Shown: one piece after another, positions 45,127 to 55,094 of the stretch
Layout: every line of letters begins with the position of its first letter
How positions within the stretch are numbered: position 1 is the stretch's first letter
Assembly (NCBI GenBank): GCA_964389675.1
Contig: CAYMEV010000001.1
Span: 211,765-275,764, forward strand
Direction of reading: 5' to 3'
DNA from: CAYMEV01 sp964389675 [NCBI: uncultured Candidatus Sumerlaeota bacterium]
GTDB taxonomy: Bacteria; CAYMEV01
DNA length: 64,000 bases
The notes under the pieces: model-generated
What the model saw: the letters and a program-made list of their open reading frames with translations, nothing else
What the model was told of the DNA's origin: nothing
Databases searched by the model: none
Translations under genes and position numbers: made by a program

Positions 45127-46161
45127 TCAGATCCCAAGCGACAGCAGAATATCATCAGTAAGCTCTTTATAAGATAACCCGGACACCTTTTCATAGCCTT
45201 TTCTGCCGAGTTTCCCGGCCTTTTCCCTGTCATTGCAGATCAGCATGATGCTGCTGGCCATCTCTTCAGGGTCCTCCCTGCATATATAGCCGTTTACGCC
45301 ATTTTCAACAAATTCAAGGACCCCTCCGCTGTCATTAACAGTAATTACGGGCTTTCTGGAAAGAAATGCCTCATGAGTAACGAAACCGTAATCTTCATCA
45401 AAGGGGCAGAAGACGACACACAGGCAATTGCTGTAAAGCCCGCACAGCTCATCGAATCCTGCACGGCTTTTTATCGATACCCTTTCAGACAGTCCCTTTT
45501 TTTCTATCATGATCTTCAGGCTTTCGGAAAGGCTTCCGCTTCCGACCATTATGCCCTTTATTCCATGAGGGAGGAAGCTGAGTGCTTCTATAAAGAGGTG
45601 AGGCCTTTTATCCTCCTCCAGCCTGCTGACAAAAAGTATATAATCTTCATAAACCCCTTCTTTGTAGCTAGTTTTACCTGGAGGAGGGACATATATATGC
45701 TGTGTGCTGATTCCGAAATACCGCTCAAGCCTTGATGAAACCGTCCTTGATATGGTTTTTACAAAATCCAGTTCAGAAAGCCTCTGCTTCTCCATCTGGT
45801 AGATCATGCCCCTTAACTGGTCATCCATGCTGTTATGTGAAAAGGATGAGAACCTGGTCCCAAAGAATTCATAAAGCTCCCTGTGCTGATGGATGAGATA
45901 AAGATAAATATTGGGATGGCTTACGAGATAGCTTGGGAATTTTGTTGCAATAATACCATAGTAATCTGAAAGATCAAGTGCCTGGAAATCTATTATGCTT
46001 TTGATAAGAGCCTCTTTTGTATCTGTCCTGAACGGAAAATGCCTCAGCTCTGCGGATACCCCGTTTTTTTTCAGCTCCGAGCAAAGATCTTCGGCAAGGA
46101 GCTCTGCACCGCCAAGTATGCCCTCTCTTGACGGGAGGAGTATGCAAAGAGTCTTGTCCAT
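45127..46161 (-). CDS. GT4-type glycosyltransferase
   Basis: A 344-residue GT-B glycosyltransferase. The C-terminal domain has FVSRLEEDKRPHLFIEAL, VGSGSL and the retaining EX7E motif within FDEDYGFVTHEAFLSRKP, followed by VNDSGGVLEFV. The N-terminal acceptor domain begins ILLPSREGILGGAELLAEDL. It should transfer a sugar from a nucleotide donor, probably for a surface glycan or glycolipid. Seven bases separate it from the acyl-CoA synthetase gene upstream. Confidence 0.9.
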   Translation of the reverse strand: MDKTLCILLPSREGILGGAELLAEDLCSELKKNGVSAELRHFPFRTDTKEALIKSIIDFQALDLSDYYGIIATKFPSYLVSHPNIYLYLIHQHRELYEFFGTRFSSFSHNSMDDQLRGMIYQMEKQRLSELDFVKTISRTVSSRLERYFGISTQHIYVPPPGKTSYKEGVYEDYILFVSRLEEDKRPHLFIEALSFLPHGIKGIMVGSGSLSESLKIMIEKKGLSERVSIKSRAGFDELCGLYSNCLCVVFCPFDEDYGFVTHEAFLSRKPVITVNDSGGVLEFVENGVNGYICREDPEEMASSIMLICNDREKAGKLGRKGYEKVSGLSYKELTDDILLSLGI

Positions 46162-46168
46162 CTGCCTG

Positions 46169-47944
46169 TCAGAACAGCTTTTTGATAAGCGCCCTGTTAT
46201 TAGCCTCTATGATCTTTCTCTTTGTCTTTTTCGTGGGGGTCAGCTCACCTGACTCCTCAGTCCACTCCCTTGGAAGCAATGCTATCCTCTTTATCCTCTC
46301 AAAGAAGGCAAGGTCTTTCAGCTCCTCATCAATATCGCTTTTGACCATTTTAATGACCTTCTCGTCTTTAAGCATCTCTTCATATGGCTTGTTTATCTCA
46401 AGCCTTTGCGAGACTGTCCTTGTAATTGCTTCTTTATCCGGCACTATGAGGGCAGCAAGGTATTTCTGGTTGTCTCCCAGAACAATGGCCTGTGAAAGGT
46501 AACTGATCTTCAGTACCTGGCTTTCTATCGGCGATGGGGCAACATTCTTGCCGTTTGACATGACTATTATATTCTTTTTTCTGTCAGTTATGGTAATAAA
46601 GCCGTTTTTATCGATAAAACCGATGTCACCTGTCTTGAACCACCCTTCCTCATCGAATGCCTCTTTTGTCTCAGCTTCATCCTTGTAATAGCCCTTCATG
46701 ACCAGGTCGCCCTTGACAAGGATCTCTCCATCATCGCTTATCTTAACCTCCACATTGGGGATCACCTTTCCTACAGAGCCAAATTTTACGGCACCGGGCT
46801 GGTTTGCTGAAATTACTGGTGAGGTCTCAGTAAGGCCATAGCCCTCGTAGATTATCAGCCCTGCAGCAAAGAAAAATTCTATTGTCTCAACAGATAGAGG
46901 GGCACCGCCGGACACAAAGAAATTAAGCCTGCCCCCGACCTTTTCCCTGATGCTTTTGAATACAAGCCTGTCCGCTATTTTCGCAAGCTGTGCAGTGACA
47001 AAGGGTACTTTTCTGCCCTCGAGTTCGCAATATACCTTTTTAACAGCTGCCCTTGTCGTAATATGAAAGATTTTCTGCTTTATTGCCGGTGATTTTTTCA
47101 CAGTGTTTTTAATCTTCTTCAGGATCTGCTCGTACAGCCTCGGGACGCTTATCATAACTGTCGGCCTTGCTTCCAGCAGGTTTTCAGATACCTTTTCTAT
47201 TGATTCTGCATATACTATATGGCTTCCAAGGTAGATCTCATGAAAATGAGAAGCAAGCCTTTCAAGCACATGTGAAAGGGGAAGGAAGGATAATATCGTA
47301 TCATCCTTTGTAATTGGATACAGGTCTTTCAATGCATTTATATTGCAGAAGAAATTCTTGTGGGAAAGCATTACTCCCTTCTGTACCCCTGTGGTACCTG
47401 ATGTATAGACAAAGCTTATTATATCATCTTCCCTCACATGCTTGTTCAGCTCCTCCAGCGTTACAGTCCTGTTCTCTTTGCCAAGCCTGAGCACATCATC
47501 AAAACTGTAATAGCTATCGTCTTCAATACCCATGGTATTGACCACTATGGCAATGATCTCTTTCTTCAGTGATTTTCGGACCTGCTGAAGCTTGGAATAC
47601 TGGTATTTATCACCGATCACAATAAAAGACGATTCTGAGTGGTTAAGCAGGAATTCGATCTGTCTGGGTGCTGTTGAATTGTATATCGGTACATTAATGC
47701 CTGAAAGGAACTGGGAGCTAAGGTCTGTGATCAGCCACTGGGGGCTGTTCTTTTCAAGTATCGCTATTTTAGAATCTTTTTTGAATCCGAGCTTCTTCAG
47801 GCCGTTTGTAAAATCCGTTATGAGCTCATAGACCTTTCCCCATGTAATACTCTGATATGGCTTGCCCTCTTCCTTCCAGCTCAGCCCGACCTTATCCCCG
47901 TACTTCGCTGATGTCTCCAGAAATGCATTTGTAAAAGTGTTCAT
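46169..47944 (-). CDS. Long-chain acyl-CoA synthetase
   Basis: A 591-residue AMP-binding enzyme of the FadD15-like bacterial/eukaryotic group. Motifs are VYTSGTTGVQKGVMLSHKN (P loop), YGLTETSPVISANQPG, WFKTGDIGFIDKNGF and ITDRKKNIIVMSNGKNVAPS. The C-terminal lysine needed for adenylate formation lies in TPTKKTKRK. It activates fatty acids with CoA for lipid turnover or as acyl donors. One base separates it from the PpiD gene, so the two are probably coupled. Confidence 0.95.
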   Translation of the reverse strand: MNTFTNAFLETSAKYGDKVGLSWKEEGKPYQSITWGKVYELITDFTNGLKKLGFKKDSKIAILEKNSPQWLITDLSSQFLSGINVPIYNSTAPRQIEFLLNHSESSFIVIGDKYQYSKLQQVRKSLKKEIIAIVVNTMGIEDDSYYSFDDVLRLGKENRTVTLEELNKHVREDDIISFVYTSGTTGVQKGVMLSHKNFFCNINALKDLYPITKDDTILSFLPLSHVLERLASHFHEIYLGSHIVYAESIEKVSENLLEARPTVMISVPRLYEQILKKIKNTVKKSPAIKQKIFHITTRAAVKKVYCELEGRKVPFVTAQLAKIADRLVFKSIREKVGGRLNFFVSGGAPLSVETIEFFFAAGLIIYEGYGLTETSPVISANQPGAVKFGSVGKVIPNVEVKISDDGEILVKGDLVMKGYYKDEAETKEAFDEEGWFKTGDIGFIDKNGFITITDRKKNIIVMSNGKNVAPSPIESQVLKISYLSQAIVLGDNQKYLAALIVPDKEAITRTVSQRLEINKPYEEMLKDEKVIKMVKSDIDEELKDLAFFERIKRIALLPREWTEESGELTPTKKTKRKIIEANNRALIKKLF

Positions 47945-47945
47945 T

Positions 47946-49877
47946 TTAATTCTCCATTATATACTTCATCAGCGCATTGTTTGTCCTGACATCCAGATCT
48001 TTCCTGGCAAAATCAAACCATGCCCTGTAAATCTCAAAGCCTCTTGATTTAACAAGCGAATCATCCAGTTCCTCCCTCTTTTCGTCAAACATGTCGATCT
48101 CCGGCTGACTGCTGTCTGCAAGGTAATATAATGTATACTGTCCTGTATCAGGCTTGGAGACAGGCCCATAGACTTCATCCTCATTGATCTGGAAAAGCTC
48201 AAGGACCTTATCCTTGTCATCTATGCCGGGAACATTGCTCCCAGCTGTCAGTTTTCCCGTTTCTTTCTTTTCAAGCTTAAGATCAGGAAAAATTGTATTT
48301 ATTTCATCCAGTGATACACCGTCTGCAAGGAGCTGCTGAACCTTCTGCGCCCTTTCAAGTGCAAGCTCTTTTGCTTTTTCCTTCTTATAATCCTCAGTAA
48401 CTCTCTTGAGTGTATCTTCATGATCAAGCCCCGGGATATGAGGTTCAATAACCTCTTTTACCGCAAAGACATAATACATGTTCCTTACATTTACAGGGCT
48501 TGAGACAGCGTTTACATCTGTCAGGAATGCCTGTTCCACCAGCTCTTTAGCATACCCAATGCCGGGGATTGTCTGTTTATTGAAAAATGGCTCTGATGTA
48601 TTATATCTGATTTTTAATGAGTCAGCCTTGCTGATAAACTCTTCCCTGGCTATAAGGCCTGATGCAAATTCTTCTGCTTCTTTCCCCGCTATCCTGTCAG
48701 CCTTTATAGACCTGAGTTTGGCGTCTATCCTTGGGCTTGCTTCCTCAAAGCTCAGCATAGCCTCCTCTTTCCTGTCGGTAACCTTTATAATATGAAATCC
48801 GAATGATGTTTCAACAGGATCGCTTATCTGGCCTGTCTTCAGCGAGAAGGCAGCTTCCTCGAAGGCTTCGACCATCTTGCCCCTGCCAAAATAACCAAGG
48901 TCTCCTGATTTTTCCTTTGTGCCGGGATCCTCAGAATACATCCTTGCGAGCAGGCCGAAATCTGCACCTTCATCAAGCTCCTTCTTTATTTCAAGGGCCT
49001 TTTGAAGCTTATTCTGCCTGTCTTCAGGATCCTGCTGATTTACCCTGAAGAGAATATGGGAAGCCTTTACCTGTTCCTCCTGCTTGAATTCTTCCCTGTG
49101 GCTGAGATAGTATTCGTTAAGAAGGTCCCTGGCATTTTCAACCTCGCCTTCATGTGACTTCGGGTCAAATGCTATATATTCTATGACCCTCTGTTCCGGA
49201 AGCTCATAATTCATTTTATTTGCTTCAAAATACTCAGCTATCTCTTCCTCAGTATATTCGACGCTTTCAGTCAGGTTCCTGCTGTTAACAGCAATATAGG
49301 CAAACTGCCTCGTGGTATTGTCGTAGATATACTTCTGAAGAGAATCAGCCCTTGAGGGAATAACAGTATACTGAAAATAGTTATTAAGCTTCTGGGCCAG
49401 AAGCCCCCTCTGGAGTCCGCCTTCAAACTCTGAGACTGAAAGGTTGTTCATCTTAAGCAGCTGCAGATAGATATCCCTGCCCAGAAAATTGCCTTCCTCG
49501 TCCTGAAGCTCAGGTATCTCCATTATTGCATTGCTGAGCTCTTGATCTTCCACAGTAAAACCGGCCTTCTTTGAAAGGGCGGCTTTTTCAGCCTCTTCTA
49601 TGACCCCGCTAAGGGCGGACTGCTTAAGGTTAAGCTGTTCGACCATTTGAGGAGAGAACTGTTCCCCGTACATTTCAGAATAAAAAGAGACCATTCTTCT
49701 GTATGCCAGCTCAAAATCAGAAAAGCTTACCTCTATTCCTTCAACCGATTTGATTATATTATTGGGAAGGCCCCCCAGCTGGCTGATACCGCCCACTCCC
49801 CACAGCACAAAGCTCAGGATGATGATCCAGAGTATCCAGTGCAGCTTCTTTATGTTTGACCTAATAGACTTCAGCAT
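47946..49877 (-). CDS. ppiD: PpiD/SurA-like periplasmic chaperone-isomerase
   Basis: A 643-residue PpiD-type protein. A membrane anchor (about residues 12-30) is followed by a SurA-N chaperone domain (about 35-220) and a parvulin domain (about 265-360; QVKASHILFRV, SGDLGYFGRGKMVEAFE, FGFHIIKV). A second, degenerate parvulin-like part fills the C-terminus. It helps fold exported proteins at the inner membrane. GGGAG lies nine bases before the ATG. It heads the ppiD, acyl-CoA synthetase, glycosyltransferase run. Confidence 0.93.
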   Translation of the reverse strand: MLKSIRSNIKKLHWILWIIILSFVLWGVGGISQLGGLPNNIIKSVEGIEVSFSDFELAYRRMVSFYSEMYGEQFSPQMVEQLNLKQSALSGVIEEAEKAALSKKAGFTVEDQELSNAIMEIPELQDEEGNFLGRDIYLQLLKMNNLSVSEFEGGLQRGLLAQKLNNYFQYTVIPSRADSLQKYIYDNTTRQFAYIAVNSRNLTESVEYTEEEIAEYFEANKMNYELPEQRVIEYIAFDPKSHEGEVENARDLLNEYYLSHREEFKQEEQVKASHILFRVNQQDPEDRQNKLQKALEIKKELDEGADFGLLARMYSEDPGTKEKSGDLGYFGRGKMVEAFEEAAFSLKTGQISDPVETSFGFHIIKVTDRKEEAMLSFEEASPRIDAKLRSIKADRIAGKEAEEFASGLIAREEFISKADSLKIRYNTSEPFFNKQTIPGIGYAKELVEQAFLTDVNAVSSPVNVRNMYYVFAVKEVIEPHIPGLDHEDTLKRVTEDYKKEKAKELALERAQKVQQLLADGVSLDEINTIFPDLKLEKKETGKLTAGSNVPGIDDKDKVLELFQINEDEVYGPVSKPDTGQYTLYYLADSSQPEIDMFDEKREELDDSLVKSRGFEIYRAWFDFARKDLDVRTNNALMKYIMEN

Positions 49878-50015
49878 AGTATATATCTCCCGGTAAATTG
49901 ATTTTTATGACTTTGTCATTTGTTTCCTATGATCGTTTGCAGCATAGATAAGCTATTCTATTTACTGGAGTAAAATTGTCAATAATAATAAGAGCCTGGA
50001 TAATATCCCGGGGCC

Positions 50016-50822
50016 CTACCACATAAGGCTGATATTGCCTTCGTGGTCAGTTCTCAATACTACCGGGACAGCTTCATTTATTCTTTTGATGCAGTTGTCA
50101 TCAGGATAATTATATACTGAAGGGCCTGTGCTTATGATAACTGCCCTGGGGGATACAGCATCTATGAATTTATCGTAGAAGGCCTTCCCGGAACAATGGT
50201 GGGGCATTTTTATCGCATCGCAGGCCAGATATTCCGCACTGTAATTTTCAAGCAGGTATTTCTGAGCCTCAGCAGTTATATCTCCAGTCAGCATAAGCTT
50301 CTTTTTGCCCTTGTGCAGGATCATAACAAGGGACCTGTCATTAAGGTCGGAATTCTGTTTAAGGAATTGATCATCCGGGTGTATGACCTCCAGAGAAAAA
50401 TTTTCAAATTCAAACATGTCCCCTTTTCTAAGCGTTTTAAGAACCTTGCCGGATTCATTGACCGCTGAGACAGTCCTGTAATAATCATCATTCTCATATA
50501 TATCTCCGTTACAATAGATGAATTCAGTCTCAACAAGGTCAAGCACTTTCACTATACCGAAGAAATGGTCGGGATGCGGATGCGTGACCATTAGAATATC
50601 AGCAGGCTTTTCCTTTTCAGCAAGATAGGACCTGAGCTTATCACCCCCGGAAACATCGCCTGCATCAACCACAATAAGGACATCCTCGCCCTCAATAACA
50701 ATGCAGTCGCCATGGCCGACATCAAGAAATGTAATGGAAAGTGAAAAGGCAATCCCGGAAAAAATGAGCATGATGAAGGAGAAATAAATAAATGTATCTG
50801 CTATGAACATCCCTTTCCTCAT
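50016..50822 (-). CDS. ComEC-like metallo-beta-lactamase-fold hydrolase
   Basis: A 268-residue MBL-fold protein: a signal peptide or anchor (about 8-27), then TFLDVGHGDCIVIEG, VVDAGD and the metal motif THPHPDHFFG, with later ligands in MLTGDIT and KMPHHCS. It matches the free-standing ComEC/Rec2 beta-lactamase domain. In competence proteins this domain degrades DNA strands; when separate and exported it may cleave nucleic acids or phosphodiesters. No comEC-like channel is nearby. Confidence 0.9.
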   Translation of the reverse strand: MRKGMFIADTFIYFSFIMLIFSGIAFSLSITFLDVGHGDCIVIEGEDVLIVVDAGDVSGGDKLRSYLAEKEKPADILMVTHPHPDHFFGIVKVLDLVETEFIYCNGDIYENDDYYRTVSAVNESGKVLKTLRKGDMFEFENFSLEVIHPDDQFLKQNSDLNDRSLVMILHKGKKKLMLTGDITAEAQKYLLENYSAEYLACDAIKMPHHCSGKAFYDKFIDAVSPRAVIISTGPSVYNYPDDNCIKRINEAVPVVLRTDHEGNISLMW

Positions 50823-50921
50823 TTATCAGCTTTAATATCCCGTATCAATGAAGTATCGCAATAAAAACGCTGAAAGCTGATATTACTCAATAATTCCCTG
50901 TAATGTTTCATAATTGTTCGA

Positions 50922-51422
50922 TCACGCTACAGGTATAAGGATCTCAGCGCAGAAAACCCCTTTCTCAATGAACCTTTCAGCATCAAATATTATTACAGGT
51001 ATGCCGGTCAGGACAGCATCCTTCCTCAGGAGATCTTCAAGCAGAAGCCTGTAGAAACTGATGAAACCGGTATGGTTTCCCTCGAAAGTCTCCTTTTTTA
51101 CGCTGGAGCGGTCAAATATTCTTATATATAGCGGGGGAGTGCTTTTTACAAACCTGTCAACAATAACACCTATTGTGATTTCTGCATTATCCAGGCTGCC
51201 GCCTTCATCAGGCAGATTGTATATAAGGATGAATGCTTTCTCATCATCCCTCTTTTCTACTCTCCTGATAAAATCTGATGCAAATTCTGAAAACAAAACT
51301 CCATCGCCCTTAAAATCAGCACATACAGCCTCAAACCCCTCCAGGGTAATATTTTCAGCGCTACTGACTGGAAAGAAAGCTAAAAGCATTACTGACAACA
51401 AGAAAAATACCCTGTTTACCAT
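50922..51422 (-). CDS. Exported protein of unknown function
   Basis: A 166-residue protein with a signal peptide (1-22, ending PVSSA). The mature part is mixed alpha/beta with VSSAENITLEGFEAVCADF at its start and two cysteines (residues about 34 and 158). I recognise no family. It lies between the MBL-fold gene and the second TldD/TldE pair, in the opposite direction to the latter; the 90 bases upstream of its start belong to the divergent control region of that pair. Confidence 0.65.
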   Translation of the reverse strand: MVNRVFFLLSVMLLAFFPVSSAENITLEGFEAVCADFKGDGVLFSEFASDFIRRVEKRDDEKAFILIYNLPDEGGSLDNAEITIGVIVDRFVKSTPPLYIRIFDRSSVKKETFEGNHTGFISFYRLLLEDLLRKDAVLTGIPVIIFDAERFIEKGVFCAEILIPVA

Positions 51423-51607
51423 ACCATTTTATCCTGCGAACCTTATTTTTGAACAATATATCAGAATAATGAAAATAAGGCAAAATTAAAAAGCTATCGG
51501 CACTATAAGCCCGGGCACCTTTTCCCATTGCTTTGCAGTTGAGATTTATCTCTTTAATTCTTTAGACATTCAAACCGCTTTATGATATTAAATATGGACA
51601 GTTTTTT

Positions 51608-51613
51608 TATAAT
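51608..51613 (+). promoter_or_regulatory. Possible -10 element before the second tldD
   Basis: A perfect TATAAT stands at 51608-51613, about 100 bases before the ATG. I see no good -35 at 16-18 bases, so the call is weak. The repeat array starts 20 bases downstream and would be part of the leader. Confidence 0.35.
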
Positions 51614-51632
51614 AAGAGTAATTATTTAAGTA

Positions 51633-51716
51633 ATTACCAGTGAAACTCGGTAAATATAAATATTTACCTGGAAAATGCGGTAAATATTCTAATTACCAGT
51701 GAGAGGTGGAAAATAT
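51633..51716 (+). repeat. Three tandem dyad repeats in the tldD leader
   Basis: Three imperfect copies of about 26 bases, spaced 29 bases apart, sit at 51633, 51662 and 51691. Copies 1 and 2 each form an inverted repeat: ATTACC...GGTAAAT and ATTTACC...GGTAAAT. The third, ATTACCAGTGAGAGGTGG, carries the ribosome site GAGAGG and runs to the start codon. The layout suits an operator array or a translational switch. Confidence 0.7.
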
Positions 51717-53088
51717 GTTTAATGAACTTGAAAAGCTGCTGAAGCTTTTCCCGGACCATTACAGGGATATAAGGTATGAGAAGAACAGTACCGAATCAAT
51801 ATTCCTCCAGAACGGCAAGATAAGCCGTATCTCAAAAACAGGGTCTGAAGGAACTCATCTCAGGATACTGAGAAACGGGGGCATGGCTGTTTTTTCAGCT
51901 ACCAGCCTTGATGACATACAAAAAAACAGGGATAGCCTTATAAGAAATGCTGAAATTTCAGCCTCCAGAAAAAAGCGGAAAATAGTCTTTGAACCCCAGA
52001 AGCCTGTATCTGATGAAGTATTAATAGCATCAGAAAGAAATCCGCTCAATGTGACCATGGAAGAAAAACTTCAGCTTATGAAGCACTACTACCAGCTTCT
52101 GCAATCCGGCATAGACTGCATTACAATGTCAGCAGGCTTTAACCAGGAATTCTCAGACAGGCACTTCATGAACTCCGAAGGCTCCAGGATAAAGCAGAAA
52201 CAGCTTTATTTATCCATGACTTTCAATACTTATATCAGGACAGATCATGGGGACCTCCAGAATCTTGCTGTCACCATAGGCGGGAGTGATGACTACTCTG
52301 ACCTTATCAGCCAGGAAGCTGTCCTGGAGGGCTATCTCTCCGAGCTTTCAAAGCTGAAGAAGGCCCGCCCCATTCCGGGAGGAAGGTTCAATGTGATACT
52401 GAATCCCCAGCTTGCCGGTGTATTTATACACGAAGCATTCGGGCATTTATCCGAAGCTGAGCATATATACTACAATGAAGACCTCAAAAAAAGCCTGAAA
52501 ATAGGTAACAGGATCGCCCCCCCCTTCCTCAATGTGATAGATGACCCCTCAATAAAGGGGGTTCCCGGCTATTACAAGTATGATGATGAGGGGATATCAG
52601 GGAAAAAGACATACATTATAAAAGAAGGCATAGTAAACTCCTACTTAAATGACAGAGATTCAGCCCATTTCTTCGGCCAGGAGCTTACAGGGCACTGCAG
52701 GGCAAGGGATTATACAGCGACACCGATCATCCGTATGTCCAATATATACATTGATAAGGGGGAAAATACAGCTTCGGAGATATTCGACAGCCTTGATGAC
52801 GGCTATTATTTGCTTAATGCAAAGGGGGGCCAGACAGTTGGAAACCATTTTACATTCGGGGCACAGTACGGCTACAGGGTAGAAAACGGAAAAAAGAAGG
52901 AGATCGTAAAGGACATTAACATATCAGGAGAGCTTTTTTCAACCCTGATGAATATCAGGATGATAGCAGATGATTTTGAATTTGATAAGCGGGGCGGATG
53001 CGGAAAGGACGGCCAGCTGATAAGCAAATCTGCGACAGGTTCTTCGCATATCAGGATAGACAATGTCGGGATAGGAGGCAAGCTTTAA
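51715..53088 (+). CDS. tldD: TldD-family metalloprotease, pair 2
   Basis: A 457-residue TldD homologue with the zinc motif HEAFGHLSEAEH. No signal peptide is seen, so it is cytosolic. The family blocks GKISRISKTGSEGTHLRI, RPIPGGRFNVILNPQLAG and HFTFGAQYGYRVENG are present. I place the start at the ATG at 51715 (GAGAGG nine bases upstream); a GTG at 51706 overlaps that ribosome site. Its stop overlaps the TldE start by one base (TAATG). Confidence 0.93.
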   Translation: MFNELEKLLKLFPDHYRDIRYEKNSTESIFLQNGKISRISKTGSEGTHLRILRNGGMAVFSATSLDDIQKNRDSLIRNAEISASRKKRKIVFEPQKPVSDEVLIASERNPLNVTMEEKLQLMKHYYQLLQSGIDCITMSAGFNQEFSDRHFMNSEGSRIKQKQLYLSMTFNTYIRTDHGDLQNLAVTIGGSDDYSDLISQEAVLEGYLSELSKLKKARPIPGGRFNVILNPQLAGVFIHEAFGHLSEAEHIYYNEDLKKSLKIGNRIAPPFLNVIDDPSIKGVPGYYKYDDEGISGKKTYIIKEGIVNSYLNDRDSAHFFGQELTGHCRARDYTATPIIRMSNIYIDKGENTASEIFDSLDDGYYLLNAKGGQTVGNHFTFGAQYGYRVENGKKKEIVKDINISGELFSTLMNIRMIADDFEFDKRGGCGKDGQLISKSATGSSHIRIDNVGIGGKL

Positions 53089-54359
53089 TGGACAGAATTA
53101 TAAAAGTATGCAAAACGCTGAGTCCCCGGTATGAAATACTGAGGATTGACAATGAAAAGACAAAGCTGAGGATAACCAATAATAATCTTGAGAAGGTCTT
53201 CGGCGAGAACATCTCGCAGTACTGCATAAGGCTTATCAGGGACAACAGGATGACAATAACTACGATGGACGAGAACCAGGACCCCTCGATCATTTCAGAA
53301 AACCTTGAAAACATTATAAGTTATGGCACCGAGGTAGATTTTGATTTTCCCGGCAGGCCTGTTGAGGTGACTGAGGACAAAAAGCTCCAATATTCATCGC
53401 AGGTACTGTCTGATAAGCTCTCTGAACCGATAAGGACCCTTGCAGAGCAGATCCCTGTATCTGAGATAAATGCCGGCATTTCACTGTCAAATTCAAAAAA
53501 GAGCATCATTAACAGTTCAGGCTTTAACGGCAGTTTTCAGACAGGAAAGATAAGCCAGAACTATTCAATATCCTTAAAAGGCACTAATGACAGGATATCA
53601 AGAAGCCTGTCCCTTAAAAGCATGTCGGATTTTCCCTCCCAGGCTCTTTCAGAGCTTATAGAACTTTACAGGGCTTCCCTCACAAGAAAGAAAATACCAT
53701 CCGGAAACTACAGGGTCATATTTGCCCCAAATGCAATGTGGAGCCTTATATGGAGAATTACATCCGCAATAAGCGGGACCAACCTTCTCTATTCGCTTTC
53801 CCCTCTCAAGGATAAGGTAGAAAGCAGGGTATTTTCTGATCTGATAACAATACATGAGGACAATGAAGGCATACCTTTTGATGACGAGGCGAACCCGACA
53901 TCATCAAAGACCCTGTTTGACAGGGGAGTTTTCAAAGGCTTCATCTTTGACCTTTATACAGCTTCAAAGACAGGCAATCAGCCTACAGGTAACGGTTTCA
54001 AGTCAGGCTTCTGGTCAGCTTCCATTGATTCTCCCGTCTCGCCGGGCATTTCAAAAATAAGCTTTGAGAAGGGCATGACGCCGAAATCAGAGCTCATGAA
54101 CCAGGAAAAAGCCATACTCATCGAATCAGTTATCGGTGCTCACAGCGGCAATATCGTGCAGGGGCAGTATTCTATGGGTATAAGCCTGGGGTTCCTGATA
54201 GAGAACGGGCAGATCACATCCATGATCGACGGTGCAATGATATCAGGCAATATCTATGAGGATTTCAACAGGGTGATAGGTATATCCGAAGAGCTCACAG
54301 ACCTTGACAGGAGCAGTGTCCCCTATATACTTTTTGATAACCTTCCAGTAATACTGTAA
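53088..54359 (+). CDS. TldE/PmbA-family protein, pair 2
   Basis: A 423-residue TldE-like partner without the zinc motif: the matching position reads VIFAPNAMWSLIWRITS. The ATG at 53088 is right since it overlaps the TldD stop; the frame is open upstream to 52998, but that segment (RKGRPADKQICDRF) is a shadow of tldD. It has SGFNGSFQTGKISQNYSISL, then SIDSPVSPGISKISFEKGM and GNIVQGQYSMGISLGFLIEN in the order usual for PmbA proteins. It overlaps tlyA by one base. Confidence 0.9.
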   Translation: MDRIIKVCKTLSPRYEILRIDNEKTKLRITNNNLEKVFGENISQYCIRLIRDNRMTITTMDENQDPSIISENLENIISYGTEVDFDFPGRPVEVTEDKKLQYSSQVLSDKLSEPIRTLAEQIPVSEINAGISLSNSKKSIINSSGFNGSFQTGKISQNYSISLKGTNDRISRSLSLKSMSDFPSQALSELIELYRASLTRKKIPSGNYRVIFAPNAMWSLIWRITSAISGTNLLYSLSPLKDKVESRVFSDLITIHEDNEGIPFDDEANPTSSKTLFDRGVFKGFIFDLYTASKTGNQPTGNGFKSGFWSASIDSPVSPGISKISFEKGMTPKSELMNQEKAILIESVIGAHSGNIVQGQYSMGISLGFLIENGQITSMIDGAMISGNIYEDFNRVIGISEELTDLDRSSVPYILFDNLPVIL

Positions 54360-55081
54360 TGCCTGCCAGGCTGGATACCCTTCTTTTCAGTAGGGGGCTT
54401 GTACCCTCAAGGGTACAGGCAAGGGATATGATCCTGGAGGGGAGGGTCAGGGTTAATGGCAGTATTGTCATAACTCCCGGGAAAAAGGTCGATGAACTGT
54501 CCGAAATAGCCTTAGTGCCCACACCTGCTTTTGTATCAAGGTCAGGGAGGAAACTGGATCATTTCATTGGCCAGGCCGGGCTTTCACTGGCAGGAATGAG
54601 CGCCCTGGATGCAGGATCATCAACAGGCGGCTTTACTGATGTGCTATTAAGGCATGGCGTAAAAAGAATATACTGCATTGATACAGGAAGCAATCAGCTT
54701 CATGAAAGCCTGAGGAACGACCGGCGCATAATACTCATGGAAAACACCGATATAAGGGATGTGCAAGGATTGCCGGAAACTCTTGATTTTGCGGTGGCAG
54801 ACCTTTCTTTCATATCGATAAGAAAAGCTGTCTATTCTATAAGCAGGCTTGTAAAACCCGGGGGGTTTATAATAGCCCTGATAAAGCCCCAGTTCGAATC
54901 AGAGAAGAGGCTTGTAACAGGCAGAGGGATACTTCCTTCAAGATACCATCCGGAGATAATTGATTCACTGAAAAATTTCTTTGAAAAGAGCTTTAATATT
55001 TTGCTCACTGAAAAAAGCCTGATAAAGGGGAAAAACGGAAATACCGAATATTTCTTCCTTCTTGAAAAGATAAAGGAGTAA
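54359..55081 (+). CDS. tlyA: TlyA-family rRNA methyltransferase
   Basis: A 240-residue protein with an S4 domain (residues 1-60; RLDTLLFSRGLVPSRVQARD) and an FtsJ-like methyltransferase domain: SALDAGSSTGGFTDVLL (SAM site) and FAVADLSFISIRKAV. TlyA methylates the 2'-OH of C1409 in 16S and, in some bacteria, C1920 in 23S rRNA. The one-base overlap TAATG with TldE indicates translational coupling with an enzyme of unrelated function. Confidence 0.93.
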   Translation: MPARLDTLLFSRGLVPSRVQARDMILEGRVRVNGSIVITPGKKVDELSEIALVPTPAFVSRSGRKLDHFIGQAGLSLAGMSALDAGSSTGGFTDVLLRHGVKRIYCIDTGSNQLHESLRNDRRIILMENTDIRDVQGLPETLDFAVADLSFISIRKAVYSISRLVKPGGFIIALIKPQFESEKRLVTGRGILPSRYHPEIIDSLKNFFEKSFNILLTEKSLIKGKNGNTEYFFLLEKIKE

Positions 55082-55094
55082 AGGGACCCTCTGG

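Noticed and set aside
52998-53087. Upstream extension of the pair 2 TldE gene
   Set aside because: The extension overlaps the conserved end of tldD in another frame; the ATG at 53088 overlaps the tldD stop as TAATG and gives the family N-terminus.
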